Assembly: GCA_964545855.1 (NCBI GenBank)
Contig: CAZJHD010000022.1
Location: forward strand, 1 to 64,000
Direction: 5' to 3'
Length of the DNA: 64,000 nucleotides
Source: CAZJHD01 sp964545855
GTDB lineage: Bacteria; Planctomycetota; UBA1135; JACQFD01
How positions within the stretch are numbered: position 1 is the first letter of the stretch; each line of letters opens with the position of its first letter. A model generated the notes under the pieces. It ran no database searches. It was not told the origin of the DNA and saw only the letters and a program-made list of their open reading frames with translations. Shown one piece after another: positions 43,516 through 52,187 of the stretch. Position numbers and translations under genes: made by a program.

Positions 43516-44025
43516 TCAGCGGATCGTGTCCGACGGACGGTTCGCCGGCGGAGCGTGCGCGAGGCTTTGCATCCCGCCGATGACTTGCAGCGGCGCGCGC
43601 ACGAAGGCGTGCACCGGACGCGAGCCGGGAACACGTTCGGGATCGGCGGCGCCGCTCCGCGCGCGGTCGAGGTCCTCCAGGATGCGATCGATGGAGATCA
43701 CCACGTCGAGGATCTCGTCGCGGAGTGCGTCGAGGCGCCGCGAGCGTTCGACGAGGCCGCTCTCGCGAGCGAGGCGAGCCGGTTCCTCCACGAGGGCCTC
43801 GAGCTCCGCCGCGAGGGACGCGAGACGCTCCTGCGCGTCCGACGACGGCGCCTCCGGGAGGTTCTCGAGGATCCGCTGGGCGAGCGCGGGAGTGCGGGCC
43901 TCGGTCGTCGAGCGCGAACGCGCGCCTCCTTCGTCGGTGCAGCCGTACGCGACGGACATGGACAGCGCGGCGATCCACGGCCATGCGGATCGGCGGCCGG
44001 AGGAACGGGTTCGTCGTGCGCCCAT
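43516..44025 (-). CDS. small coiled-coil lipoprotein
   Basis: Encodes 169 aa from ATG 44025. The leader WPWIAALSMSVAYG-C looks like a lipobox signal, and a GATAAC hexamer ends 10 bases before the start. The mature part is helical and rich in Glu/Arg/Leu/Ala (residues about 50-130), consistent with a coiled coil. No family is recognised. It is divergent from the dipeptidase gene, with 82 bases between starts. The NtrC-like gene lies 177 bases downstream on the same strand. Confidence 0.55.
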   Translation of the reverse strand: MGARRTRSSGRRSAWPWIAALSMSVAYGCTDEGGARSRSTTEARTPALAQRILENLPEAPSSDAQERLASLAAELEALVEEPARLARESGLVERSRRLDALRDEILDVVISIDRILEDLDRARSGAADPERVPGSRPVHAFVRAPLQVIGGMQSLAHAPPANRPSDTIR

Positions 44026-44094
44026 CGGCGACCGAGTTATCCCGATCGGAGCGGGATGGCAATCCATTCTCCCGGTGGCCGGGCGGGGTCCGGG

Positions 44095-44100
44095 TACCCT
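44095..44100 (+). promoter_or_regulatory. candidate -10 TACCCT of the dipeptidase gene
   Basis: TACCCT ends 7 bases before ATG 44108. No ribosome site fits, which suggests a leaderless transcript. Confidence 0.4.
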
Positions 44101-44107
44101 GCGCGCC

Positions 44108-45304
44108 ATGGTGCGTACCCCATTCCTCCTCGCTCTCGTCGTCCTCTCGGCTTGCTCCGTGGCGCCCGCGGACGACGCCGATGCCAGGGCGCGCGCTCTC
44201 GCGCACCGGACGATCGTGCTGGACGGCCACATCGACGTCCCGTACCGCCTCCGCTCGCGGCCGGACGACGTGTCGCAGGCGACCGAGGGCGGCGACTTCG
44301 ACTACCCGCGTGCCGTCGCCGGCGGGCTCGACGCGCCGTTCTTCTCCATCTACGTCCCGGCGGAGTACGAGGAGAAGGGCGGCGCCAAGGCCCTCGCCGA
44401 CGAGCTGATCGACGGCGTCGAAGCGCTCGCGGCGCGCGCGCCCGACAAGTTCCGCATGGCGCGCTCCGTGGCGGATGTCCACGCCGCCTTCGCGGATCGC
44501 CGGATCGCTCTCCTGATGGGAATGGAGAACGGCAGTCCCGTGGAGGGCGATCTCCGCAACCTCGATCACTTCCACGGCCGGGGGATCCGCTACATCACGC
44601 TGTGCCACTCGAAGGACAACCACATCTGCGATTCGTCCTTCGACACGCGTCACACCTCGAAGGGTCTCACGCCCTTCGGCCGCGACGTCGTGCGCCGGAT
44701 GAACGAGCTCGGGATCCTGATCGACGTCTCGCACGTCTCCGACGACACGTTCTTCCAGGTCCTCGAGCTCTCGCGCGTCCCGGTGATCGCGTCGCACTCG
44801 AGCTGCCGCCACTTCACGCCGGGCTTCGAGCGGAACATGAGCGACGCGATGATCCGTCGCCTCGCCGAGCGCGGTGGAGTGATCCAGATCAACTTCGGGT
44901 CCTCATTCCTCCTCGACGACATCCGGCGCGCCGGCGAGGAGCGCCGTGCCGCGCTCGAGCGCTGGCGGATCGAGCATGGCCTCGCGCCCGGTGCGCCGGA
45001 GCTGCGGGAGCGCGCGCGCCAGTGGTCGCGGGAGAATCCGAGCCGATTCGCTGACGTGAAGGACGTCGCCGACCACATCGATCACGTGGTGAGGCTCGTG
45101 GGCGTCGATCACGTCGGATTCGGATCCGACTTCGACGGCGTGGGCGACAGCCTTCCGACGGGCCTGAAGGACGTCTCGATGTATCCGAATCTCCTCGCGG
45201 AGCTCCTGCGCCGCGGCTACTCGGAGCCGGACCTGGAGAAGATCTGCTCCGGGAACGTCCTGCGCGTCCTCGGAGCGGCGGAGCGATTCGCGGCGGGCTC
45301 GTAG
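44108..45304 (+). CDS. M19 (renal dipeptidase) family lipoprotein
   Basis: Encodes 398 aa from ATG 44108. The leader MVRTPFLLALVVLSA-C is a lipoprotein signal. Zinc-binding residues of the M19 TIM barrel are seen: DGHIDVPYRL (His-x-Asp), the bridging Glu in GMENGSPVEG, IDVSHVSDDTF, IASHSSCRHFTP and FGSDFDGVGD. It cleaves dipeptides, including D-amino-acid ones, in the periplasm, where it could recycle wall peptides. It opens a rightward run with an unknown protein, acetate kinase and phosphoketolase. A -10 hexamer lies just before it. Confidence 0.9.
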   Translation: MVRTPFLLALVVLSACSVAPADDADARARALAHRTIVLDGHIDVPYRLRSRPDDVSQATEGGDFDYPRAVAGGLDAPFFSIYVPAEYEEKGGAKALADELIDGVEALAARAPDKFRMARSVADVHAAFADRRIALLMGMENGSPVEGDLRNLDHFHGRGIRYITLCHSKDNHICDSSFDTRHTSKGLTPFGRDVVRRMNELGILIDVSHVSDDTFFQVLELSRVPVIASHSSCRHFTPGFERNMSDAMIRRLAERGGVIQINFGSSFLLDDIRRAGEERRAALERWRIEHGLAPGAPELRERARQWSRENPSRFADVKDVADHIDHVVRLVGVDHVGFGSDFDGVGDSLPTGLKDVSMYPNLLAELLRRGYSEPDLEKICSGNVLRVLGAAERFAAGS

Positions 45305-45336
45305 CGACGGCGCCGGACGCGGACCGTCGAGGACCA

Positions 45337-46101
45337 GTGGCCCCGCTCGCCCAGTACCGCGTCGAGCTCGAGACCTCGGGCCTGCGCAGCGAGGTCCTGC
45401 TGAACGGCGTGCCGGTGTTCCGCGACACGGCCGGGATCCCGCGCATCCAGCAGGTCGCGGTGAATCACTGGCTCCTGAGCGGTGAGAACGTCCTGCAGGT
45501 GCGCCTCGGCGCCGCGGCCCCCGGAGACAAGCAGATGTTCGAGCTGGAGGTCGATCGCGTGGAGCCTTCGGCATCCCTCGGCGCCTCGGACCGGGTGACG
45601 GCCTTCCGATGGTGGTCCGGCTCCGCCCTGAGCGCGACGACGATCGATCTCTCCTGGGAAGGGCGCTTCACGGTCGAGGAGCCGATCCCGCGATGGGCAT
45701 GGCTCGACGCGCCGGCGGTGCTCCCGTCCGAGGCGGACCGGGGCGCGATCCTCGACCTCTTCGAGGAGCTGCACGGCGGACTCGCCAGCGGCGACGTCGA
45801 GAGGATCCTCTGGCGGCTCGCCGTCCAGCAGGAGGAGACCGCGCGCGCCTTCGGCCTTCCCGTGGAGCAAGCCGTCGAGCGCGAGCGCACGTGGCTCCGG
45901 GCCGTCGTCGGTGGATCGGCCCTGCGTCTCGAGCGGTTCGATCGGGCCTCCCTCGATCTCGAGCCGCGCCTCGAGGGAAGGCTCGTCTTCGTCGCGGATG
46001 GCGAGGGCCGTCCGCCCGTTCGGGGGTGGGCCGGGACCTCGACGCTCCAGCTGCCTGCCGTCGTGAGCCGCATCGCGGGCGAGTGGACCGTCGTTCGCTG
46101 A
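45337..46101 (+). CDS. hypothetical cytoplasmic protein
   Basis: Encodes 254 aa from GTG 45337. There is no signal peptide or membrane segment. The N-terminal 120 residues alternate strands (YRVELETSGLRSEVLLNGV, NVLQVRLGAAAPGDKQMF) and look like a beta sandwich. The second half is more helical (LFEELHGGLASGDVERILWR). No known motif is visible. It ends 3 bases before the acetate kinase gene, so it is part of that operon. It may be specific to this lineage. Confidence 0.65.
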   Translation: MAPLAQYRVELETSGLRSEVLLNGVPVFRDTAGIPRIQQVAVNHWLLSGENVLQVRLGAAAPGDKQMFELEVDRVEPSASLGASDRVTAFRWWSGSALSATTIDLSWEGRFTVEEPIPRWAWLDAPAVLPSEADRGAILDLFEELHGGLASGDVERILWRLAVQQEETARAFGLPVEQAVERERTWLRAVVGGSALRLERFDRASLDLEPRLEGRLVFVADGEGRPPVRGWAGTSTLQLPAVVSRIAGEWTVVR

Positions 46102-46104
46102 GGA

Positions 46105-47418
46105 ATGCCGCCGTCGCTCCCCATGAGGATCCTCGCGCTGAATCCCGGCAGCTCCTCCCTGCGCTTCCGGTGCGCCGACATCGGCGAGAGCGGCGACTCG
46201 ATGCAGTGCGCGGCCGGCGCCGTGTCGTCCCTCGGGCCCGGCGCGAAGGCCTGGGCGGCCCGTGGAGCGGAGCGCGGGAAGCCCACACCGGCGCGGCTCC
46301 ACGACGCGGCCGAGGCGGCCGAGTGGACGCTCCAGTGGATTCGGGAGAACCTCGCCGCCGACGGGCCGCGTGGCGCAGCGCTCGACGGCGTCGGGATCCG
46401 CTTCGTTCATGGGGGAGAACGCTTCCGTGCGACCACGCTCGTCGACGACGAGGTGCTCCGGGCCCTCGACGTGCTCCAGGATCTCGCGCCGCTGCACAAC
46501 ACCGCGAGCCTCGCGGTGCTCCGCACGGTGCGCGGGCTCGTGGGCCCGCGGCTGCCCGTCGCCGCCGTCTTCGACACCGCGTTCCACGCGACGCTCCCGG
46601 AGGTCGCGCGCGCCTACGCGCTGCCGCACGAGCTCGTCGCGCGGCACGGGCTTCGCCGCTTCGGATTCCACGGGCTCGCGCTCCGATCCGTCGTGGATCG
46701 CTTGGCCGCATGGAAGGGTGCGGAGGCCGCAGCAGGGCGGCTCGTCGCGCTCCACCTGGGGAGCGGCTGCTCTGTCTCCGCGATCCGAGGAGGGCGCTCC
46801 ATCGACACGTCCATGGGCTTCAGTCCTCTCGAGGGGCTCGTCATGTCGACGCGCTCGGGCGATGTCGACCCGACGGTGGTGCTCCATCTGGCGAGGCACG
46901 AGCGGACGCGCGTCGAGGAGGTGATCCGGTGGCTGAGCGATCGCTCGGGGCTCCTCGGCGTCTCGGGGGTGTCGTCCGACTTCCGCGAGATCGAGCGGCT
47001 GCGAGGCGAGGGACACGAACGCGCGGCGCTCGCCTTCGACCTCTTCGTCCACCGCGCGCGGAAGCACCTCGCGGGAGCGATCGCGGTGCTCGGAGGCGTG
47101 GATCACGTGGTCTTCAGCGGCGGGATCGGCGAGCATTCCCGCGCGGCGAGACTCGCGATCCTGTCCGCGATGGAGTGGAGCGGAATTCGCATCGACCCCG
47201 AGCGCAACGATGCCGTCGGGAGCGAGCCGGCGACGATCTCCTCGCCGGACGCGGCGGTGCACGCGCACGTGGTGCCCGCCGACGAGGAGACCGTCCTCCT
47301 GCGCGAGACCTCGCTGGCTCTCGCCTCGGCGGGACGCGGCTCCTCCAGCTCCCGATCCCCGGCTCCGGGACCCATGCACACGACGCAATCCACGACGACC
47401 CCTTCGATCGACTCATGA
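46105..47418 (+). CDS. ackA: acetate kinase
   Basis: Encodes 437 aa from ATG 46105; ATG 46123 is equally possible. It interconverts acetyl phosphate plus ADP with acetate plus ATP (ASKHA fold). Seen: LALNPGSSSLRF, GVGIRFVHGGERF, PVAAVFDTAFHATLPE, FGFHGLALRSVVD, HLGSGCSVSAIRGG, DTSMGFSPLEGLVMSTRSGD and VVFSGGIGEHS, matching the family throughout. The last 40 residues are a Ser/Thr/Pro tail. Its stop overlaps the start of the phosphoketolase-like gene (ATGA), so the two act in the same pathway. Confidence 0.94.
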   Translation: MPPSLPMRILALNPGSSSLRFRCADIGESGDSMQCAAGAVSSLGPGAKAWAARGAERGKPTPARLHDAAEAAEWTLQWIRENLAADGPRGAALDGVGIRFVHGGERFRATTLVDDEVLRALDVLQDLAPLHNTASLAVLRTVRGLVGPRLPVAAVFDTAFHATLPEVARAYALPHELVARHGLRRFGFHGLALRSVVDRLAAWKGAEAAAGRLVALHLGSGCSVSAIRGGRSIDTSMGFSPLEGLVMSTRSGDVDPTVVLHLARHERTRVEEVIRWLSDRSGLLGVSGVSSDFREIERLRGEGHERAALAFDLFVHRARKHLAGAIAVLGGVDHVVFSGGIGEHSRAARLAILSAMEWSGIRIDPERNDAVGSEPATISSPDAAVHAHVVPADEETVLLRETSLALASAGRGSSSSRSPAPGPMHTTQSTTTPSIDS

Positions 47419-49907
47419 ATCCGACTCCGCACTCCTCTCCCGCTCCCCGCACCGCCGGCACGTCCCGCGTGGCGCAGATCCTCCGCGAGGACGCGCGGCT
47501 CGCGCGATGGGCCGCCGGATCGGGCGTGGTCCGTCACACGCCCGCGACGATCACCCGCATCCACGATCTCGCGCGCCGTCTGCCGGATGCCGGCGCCGAG
47601 GGTTCGCTCTTCGACGTCCTCGAGGCGCTCGATCGCCTGACGAATGCCGGCATGTGGCTCGTCGTCCACGAGACCTACGCGCGGCGCGTGCGGCTCGACG
47701 GTGCGCCGCTCGCGCGCGAGGACTTCAAGCCGAAGCCCGAAGGACACACCGGAGGGGCGCTCAACATGGTTCCGGCCTATGCCGGCTACCTCGCGGCGAA
47801 CGCCGTCACCTCCGTGACGCGATCGTGGCTCATGGGGCAGGGCCACACCGTCGCGGCCATCGACTCCCTGAACCTCCTCGTGGGGAACACGACGCCCGCG
47901 CACGCGGCGCGCTACGCGGTCGACGACGCGGGGCTCAGCCGCTACGTCTCCGACTTCTACTCCTACCGGATCGGCGACGACGGCCGGCAGGAGTCGCCCC
48001 TCGGCAGCCACGTGAACGTGCACACGGCGGGCGGTCTCGCCGAGGGCGGCTACCTCGGCTTCGCGGAGCTGCAGTACGTCCACATGCCGCTCCCGGGAGA
48101 GCGCCTCGTGGTCTTCCTCAGCGACGGCGCCTTCGAGGAGCAGCGCGGGAGCGACTGGGCGGCGCGCTGGTGGCGCGCCGAGGACTCGGGTCTCGTCGTG
48201 CCCATCATGATCGCGAACGGACGGCGCATCGATCAGCGCACGACGATGTCGCAGCAGGGCGGCGTCTCCTGGTTCCGCCGCCACCTGAAGCTGAACGGAT
48301 TCGATCCCATCGTCTTCGACGGGAAGGACCCCGCCGCCTACGTCTGGGCCATCCTCGAGATGGAGCGCCTCCTGGAGGAGCGCGGCGCGGAGGCGCGCCG
48401 CACCGGCAAGTACCCCGTGCAGCTCCCCTACGGGATCGCCGTCACGGTGAAGGGCCACGGCTTCCCGGGAGCGGGGACGAACGCCTCGCACAACCTTCCC
48501 CTCGGTGCGAACCCGTCCGTCGACGGCAAGGCCGCCTCGCGCTTCCGCTCGGGCGCGAAGCGTCTCTTCGTTCCGGAGACGGAGCTGCGGCCGGCACTCG
48601 CCGCCTTCGCGCGCCACGACGCGAGCGGTCGTCCTCGCGAGCGCGATCACGCGCTCGCCACGCGGAGGCCCGCCTACACGGTGCCGCCGGCCCAGGAGGC
48701 GCGCCCCGTTCCGGCGGATCGCGGCGATCGGAACGCGTGGACGCGCGGCTGCCCGATGGACGCCGTCGATCGCGGCTTCCAGGCGTGGGTCCGCGCGAAT
48801 CCCGGGCTCCGGCCCCGCGTCGGCAATCCCGACGAGCTGCGCTCGAATCGGATGGGCGGAACCCTCGACCTGCTCCGGCACCGCGTCACCGATCCCGAGA
48901 AGGGCGTCGCCGAGAGCGTCCACGGCGCGGTCATCACGGCGCTGAACGAGGAGGCGGTGGCAGCGGCGGCGATCGGCAACGAATCGGGCTTGAACCTCGT
49001 CGTCAGCTACGAGGCCTTCGCGGCGAAGATGCACGGCCTGCTCCGTCAGGAGATCATCTTCACGCAGCACGCGATCGCCGCGGGGCAGTCGCCGGGCTGG
49101 CTCTCGATGCCGCTCGTCCTCACGTCGCACCTCTGGGAGAACGGGAAGAACGAGCAGTCGCATCAGGACCCGAGCCTCTGCGAGGCGCTCCTCTGCGAGG
49201 CGTCGCACGTCTCGCGCGTCCTGTTCCCGGCCGACACGAACGGCGCGGCGGCGGTGATCCACGCGGTCTTCCAGTCGCGTGCGCAGACGTGGACCCTCGT
49301 CGTCCCGAAGCAATCGCACGTCGCCGACCTCTTCGACGGGACGGAGGCGCGGACCCTGCTGGAGCGCGGCGGTGCTCGGCTCCCGTTCCTCGGCCACGAG
49401 CCGTCGAGGGCGCGCCTCGTGCTCACGGCGATCGGCGCCTACCAGCTCGAGGAGGTGGCGCGCGCCTCGCTGCGTCTCGCGGAGCGCGGAGTGGCGCACG
49501 CCGTGAACTACCTCCTGGAGCCGGGGCGATTCCGCGCGCCGCGCGACCGATTCGAGGAGGCGCATCTCGCTCGCGGCGCGACGCGAGACGAGCTCTTCCC
49601 GGCGGAGTCCGACCTCCGGATCTTCGTCGTGCACGGCCATCCGGAGCCGTTCCTGGGCACGCTGTCGCCGGTGCACACCGGCGCGCGAACGCGAGGGCTC
49701 GGGTATCGCAATCAGGGGGGAACGCTCGACGTGGCCGGGCTCCTCTTCGTGAACGGATGCACCTGGGCCCACGTCGTCGATGCCGCGGCGCAGCTCCTCG
49801 GCGTCGACCGCGCGACGCTCCTCGCCGCCGACGAGCTCGACGCGCTCGATGGGCGTCGATCGCCCCAGGGGATCCTGATCCCGTCGCCGCACGCGCCGGC
49901 GCGCTGA
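47415..49907 (+). CDS. divergent phosphoketolase-family protein
   Basis: Encodes 830 aa from ATG 47415. A thiamine-diphosphate enzyme of the XFP (phosphoketolase) superfamily, which cleaves xylulose-5-phosphate or fructose-6-phosphate with phosphate to acetyl phosphate plus an aldose phosphate. Seen: PEGHTGGALNMVPAYAGYLA, FLSDGAFEEQRGSDWAARWW (the GDGE-like cofactor region), TVKGHGFPGAGTN, and QSHQDPSLCEALL, which aligns with the family's SHQDPG. The usual DHNGFSHQDP is altered to GKNEQSHQDP, and the C-terminal RGYKE.GTTTTPFDM is replaced by LGYRNQGGTLDVAGL. It is translationally coupled to ackA. Some databases label such proteins xylulose-5-phosphate 3-epimerase, from memory. Confidence 0.8.
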   Translation: MNPTPHSSPAPRTAGTSRVAQILREDARLARWAAGSGVVRHTPATITRIHDLARRLPDAGAEGSLFDVLEALDRLTNAGMWLVVHETYARRVRLDGAPLAREDFKPKPEGHTGGALNMVPAYAGYLAANAVTSVTRSWLMGQGHTVAAIDSLNLLVGNTTPAHAARYAVDDAGLSRYVSDFYSYRIGDDGRQESPLGSHVNVHTAGGLAEGGYLGFAELQYVHMPLPGERLVVFLSDGAFEEQRGSDWAARWWRAEDSGLVVPIMIANGRRIDQRTTMSQQGGVSWFRRHLKLNGFDPIVFDGKDPAAYVWAILEMERLLEERGAEARRTGKYPVQLPYGIAVTVKGHGFPGAGTNASHNLPLGANPSVDGKAASRFRSGAKRLFVPETELRPALAAFARHDASGRPRERDHALATRRPAYTVPPAQEARPVPADRGDRNAWTRGCPMDAVDRGFQAWVRANPGLRPRVGNPDELRSNRMGGTLDLLRHRVTDPEKGVAESVHGAVITALNEEAVAAAAIGNESGLNLVVSYEAFAAKMHGLLRQEIIFTQHAIAAGQSPGWLSMPLVLTSHLWENGKNEQSHQDPSLCEALLCEASHVSRVLFPADTNGAAAVIHAVFQSRAQTWTLVVPKQSHVADLFDGTEARTLLERGGARLPFLGHEPSRARLVLTAIGAYQLEEVARASLRLAERGVAHAVNYLLEPGRFRAPRDRFEEAHLARGATRDELFPAESDLRIFVVHGHPEPFLGTLSPVHTGARTRGLGYRNQGGTLDVAGLLFVNGCTWAHVVDAAAQLLGVDRATLLAADELDALDGRRSPQGILIPSPHAPAR

Positions 49908-49955
49908 CGGCCGCGCGCGAAACGGCGAAGCACCGCCCGCATCGAGGGAGGTCGC

Positions 49956-49983
49956 CCGGCGGCCGGAATCTCCGGCCCGCCGG
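49956..49983 (+). terminator. 11-bp hairpin with one bulge after the phosphoketolase gene
   Basis: CCGGCGGCCGG pairs with CCGGCC-C-GCCGG across an AATCT loop. It reaches the GTG at 49983, which argues for the later ATG of the next gene. It may be a terminator or a translation control. Confidence 0.45.
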
Positions 49984-49994
49984 TGCGCCTCCCG

Positions 49995-51032
49995 ATGCCC
50001 CGAGCGATCCTCCCGTCCGCACCGGTTCGTCCTCCCTCCGCCTCCGCGACCGCCGGCGGCGTGTGGGCCGTCCTCCTGGCCGGCGGCGAAGGACGCCGGC
50101 TCGCGCCGCTCACGACCGCTCTGTACGGCGAGCCCCGTCCGAAGCAGTTCGCGACGCTGCTCGGCGACCGCTCGCTGCTGCAAGCGACGGCCGAGCGGGT
50201 CCGAGACCTCGTTCCGGCCGCGCGCTGCGTCACCGTCGTTCCCGAGGCCCATGCTCCACTCGCCCGGGCGCAGCTCGAGCGTGTCCTTCCGGGTTCCCAC
50301 GTCCTCGCGCAGCCGCGGAACCTCGACACCGGTCCCGGTCTCCTGCTTCCGCTCGCGTGGATCCTCGCGCGGGATCCGGCCGCGACCGTCGCCTTCTTCC
50401 CGAGCGACCACCACGTCCCGCGGCCCGCGCCCTTCCTCGAGGCGGCGGCGGAGGCCGTCGCGGACGCGCGGCGGCGCGCGCCCTGGATCTCCCTCCTCGG
50501 CGTCCAGCCGGAGGGCCCAGAGACGGAGTACGGGTGGATCGTCCCCGGCGCTCGGCTCGGCGCCGGCAGAGCGCATCGCGTCGACCGCTTCGTCGAGAAG
50601 CCGGAGCTCGCGGTGGCGGAACGGCTCCACGCGAGCGGCGGCCTGGTGAACGCCTTCGTTCTCGTGGGAAGGGGAGCCGCCCTCTGGAGCCTCGCCGAGC
50701 GCCATCTCCCGGAGCCGGCGGCGCGGATCGGCGATCTGTTCCGCGGGCGCGGGGCCGAGCCTCGGGCCGACGAGATGCGCTCGGTCTACGCCGAGCTGCA
50801 GGCGACGAACTTCAGCCGCGAGGTCCTGGAGCGGGCTTCGAACCTCGCGGTGCTTCCGATCGCCGACTCGGGGTGGTGCGACTGGGGCTCGCCCGCCCGC
50901 GTGCTCGAGAGCCTCCGGGGGACGCGGGACCTCGACGCGCTCCTCGCGCGCATCGAGGGGCGCCCGAGATGGTCGCCGCTCGGCCCGCGCTCGGCGCCGG
51001 TCCTCGCAGCGGCCGGTCCAACCCTTGTCTAG
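49995..51032 (+). CDS. mannose-1-phosphate guanylyltransferase-like nucleotidyltransferase
   Basis: Encodes 345 aa from ATG 49995; the frame is also open from GTG 49983. Motifs of the NTP-transferase family: VLLAGGEGRRLAPLT, PKQFATLLG, the NTP-hexose motif QPRNLDTGPG, metal motif FFPSDHHV, VDRFVEKPEL and SGWCDWGSPARVL. It joins a sugar-1-phosphate to a nucleoside triphosphate, most likely GTP and mannose-1-phosphate, because PKQF is typical of ManC-like enzymes. The isomerase domain of ManC is absent. It could supply GDP-mannose for surface glycans. It converges with the HD-GYP gene, the stops overlapping. Confidence 0.82.
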   Translation: MPRAILPSAPVRPPSASATAGGVWAVLLAGGEGRRLAPLTTALYGEPRPKQFATLLGDRSLLQATAERVRDLVPAARCVTVVPEAHAPLARAQLERVLPGSHVLAQPRNLDTGPGLLLPLAWILARDPAATVAFFPSDHHVPRPAPFLEAAAEAVADARRRAPWISLLGVQPEGPETEYGWIVPGARLGAGRAHRVDRFVEKPELAVAERLHASGGLVNAFVLVGRGAALWSLAERHLPEPAARIGDLFRGRGAEPRADEMRSVYAELQATNFSREVLERASNLAVLPIADSGWCDWGSPARVLESLRGTRDLDALLARIEGRPRWSPLGPRSAPVLAAAGPTLV

Positions 51033-52051
51033 GCGACCTCGGCGGACAGGGCTGCTGCGTCGGCCAGAGACGTCGCTTCCTCCGCGAGCGACGGCGTGAG
51101 CGTCTTCCGGAGCTGGAGGAACGCGTCCGCCACCTGGGGGTCGAACTGGGTGCCGCGGCCCCGCTGGATCACGTCGAAAGCCGCGTCGTCGGCCTGGGCC
51201 GCACGGTAGGGACGGTTGCTCGTGATCGCGTCGTAGCAGTCGGCGACCATGATGATCCGCGACGCGAGGGGCACCGCCTCGCCACGGAGCCCCGAGGGAT
51301 AGCCACGGCCGTCGAATCGCTCGTGCTCGTGCTTCACGGCGGCGACGACGTCGCTGTAGGCGCCCATGATCGGCTGCAGGATCCTCTCGCCGATGAGCGG
51401 ATGCTCGCAGATGTGCTCGAACTCCGAAGGCGTGAGCGGGCCGTTCTTGAGGAGGACCTTCTCGGAGATCCCGATCTTCCCCACGTCGTGCAGGAGCGCC
51501 GCGAGGTGGATCCGCCGCCGCGCGTCCCGCGTGAATCCCATCGTCTCGGCGATGCGGTCGGAGACGGCGGCCACCTTGAGCGAGTGGTTCTTCGTGTAGG
51601 CGTCCTTCGCCTCGAGAGTCAGCACGAGGCTCCGGATCGACTTCAGGAACATGGAGCGGAGCTCCCGCTGGCGCCGGTTCAGCTGCCGTCGCGACTTCTC
51701 CAGCGCCCGCGTCACGCGCGTCCGCAGGTCGTCGAGACGCACGGGCTTCGTGGCGTAGTCGTTGGCGCCCGCCTTCATGGCCGAGACGGCGCTCTCGATC
51801 GAGGCGAAGCCCGTGAGCGTCACGATCGGGACCGTCGGTGCGATCTCGCGGAGCGTCTCGACGAGGGCCGAGCCGCCGATCCCCGGAAGGCTCAGGTCGC
51901 AGATCATCATGTCGAAGATCTCGCGGCCGGCGTGATCGATCGCCGACTCTCCGTCGGCGGCGGCCGTCACTTCGTGGCCGTCGATCTCCAGGAGTTCACG
52001 AAGCGTCGAGAGGACGAGCGCGTCGTCGTCGATGGCGAGAATGCGAGCCAA
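51029..52051 (-). CDS. response regulator with HD-GYP domain (second copy)
   Basis: Encodes 340 aa from TTG 52051. The TTG is chosen because GGAGG lies 9 bases before it and the receiver domain then begins at residue 2 (ARILAIDDD). Phospho-acceptor Asp52 (CDLSLPG) and Lys102 (TKPV) are present. The HD-GYP domain has HDVGKIG (188-194), KHEHERFDGRGYPSGL and ADCYDAITSNRPYR. Predicted c-di-GMP phosphodiesterase. It is a paralogue of the regulator at 39537-40658, without the N-terminal extension. No kinase or GGDEF gene is adjacent; the sensor kinase at 54399 is the nearest candidate partner. Confidence 0.9.
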   Translation of the reverse strand: MARILAIDDDALVLSTLRELLEIDGHEVTAAADGESAIDHAGREIFDMMICDLSLPGIGGSALVETLREIAPTVPIVTLTGFASIESAVSAMKAGANDYATKPVRLDDLRTRVTRALEKSRRQLNRRQRELRSMFLKSIRSLVLTLEAKDAYTKNHSLKVAAVSDRIAETMGFTRDARRRIHLAALLHDVGKIGISEKVLLKNGPLTPSEFEHICEHPLIGERILQPIMGAYSDVVAAVKHEHERFDGRGYPSGLRGEAVPLASRIIMVADCYDAITSNRPYRAAQADDAAFDVIQRGRGTQFDPQVADAFLQLRKTLTPSLAEEATSLADAAALSAEVA

Positions 52052-52060
52052 GGTCGAGAA

Positions 52061-52065
52061 CCTCC
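52061..52065 (-). promoter_or_regulatory. ribosome-binding site GGAGG deciding a TTG start
   Basis: GGAGG read leftward lies 9 bases before TTG 52051, the only well-spaced site for this gene. Confidence 0.6.
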
Positions 52066-52187
52066 GGGGCCGAGGGAGCCCACGCGTGCCACGAATGCGC
52101 ACCGGCGGGCGTCTGGCCCGGCGCGTTGCTGCGGCGAAGGTGTCGAACCGAGGTGTGCCGGGAGCGTGGCGATCGCGTGGGGTCAGT

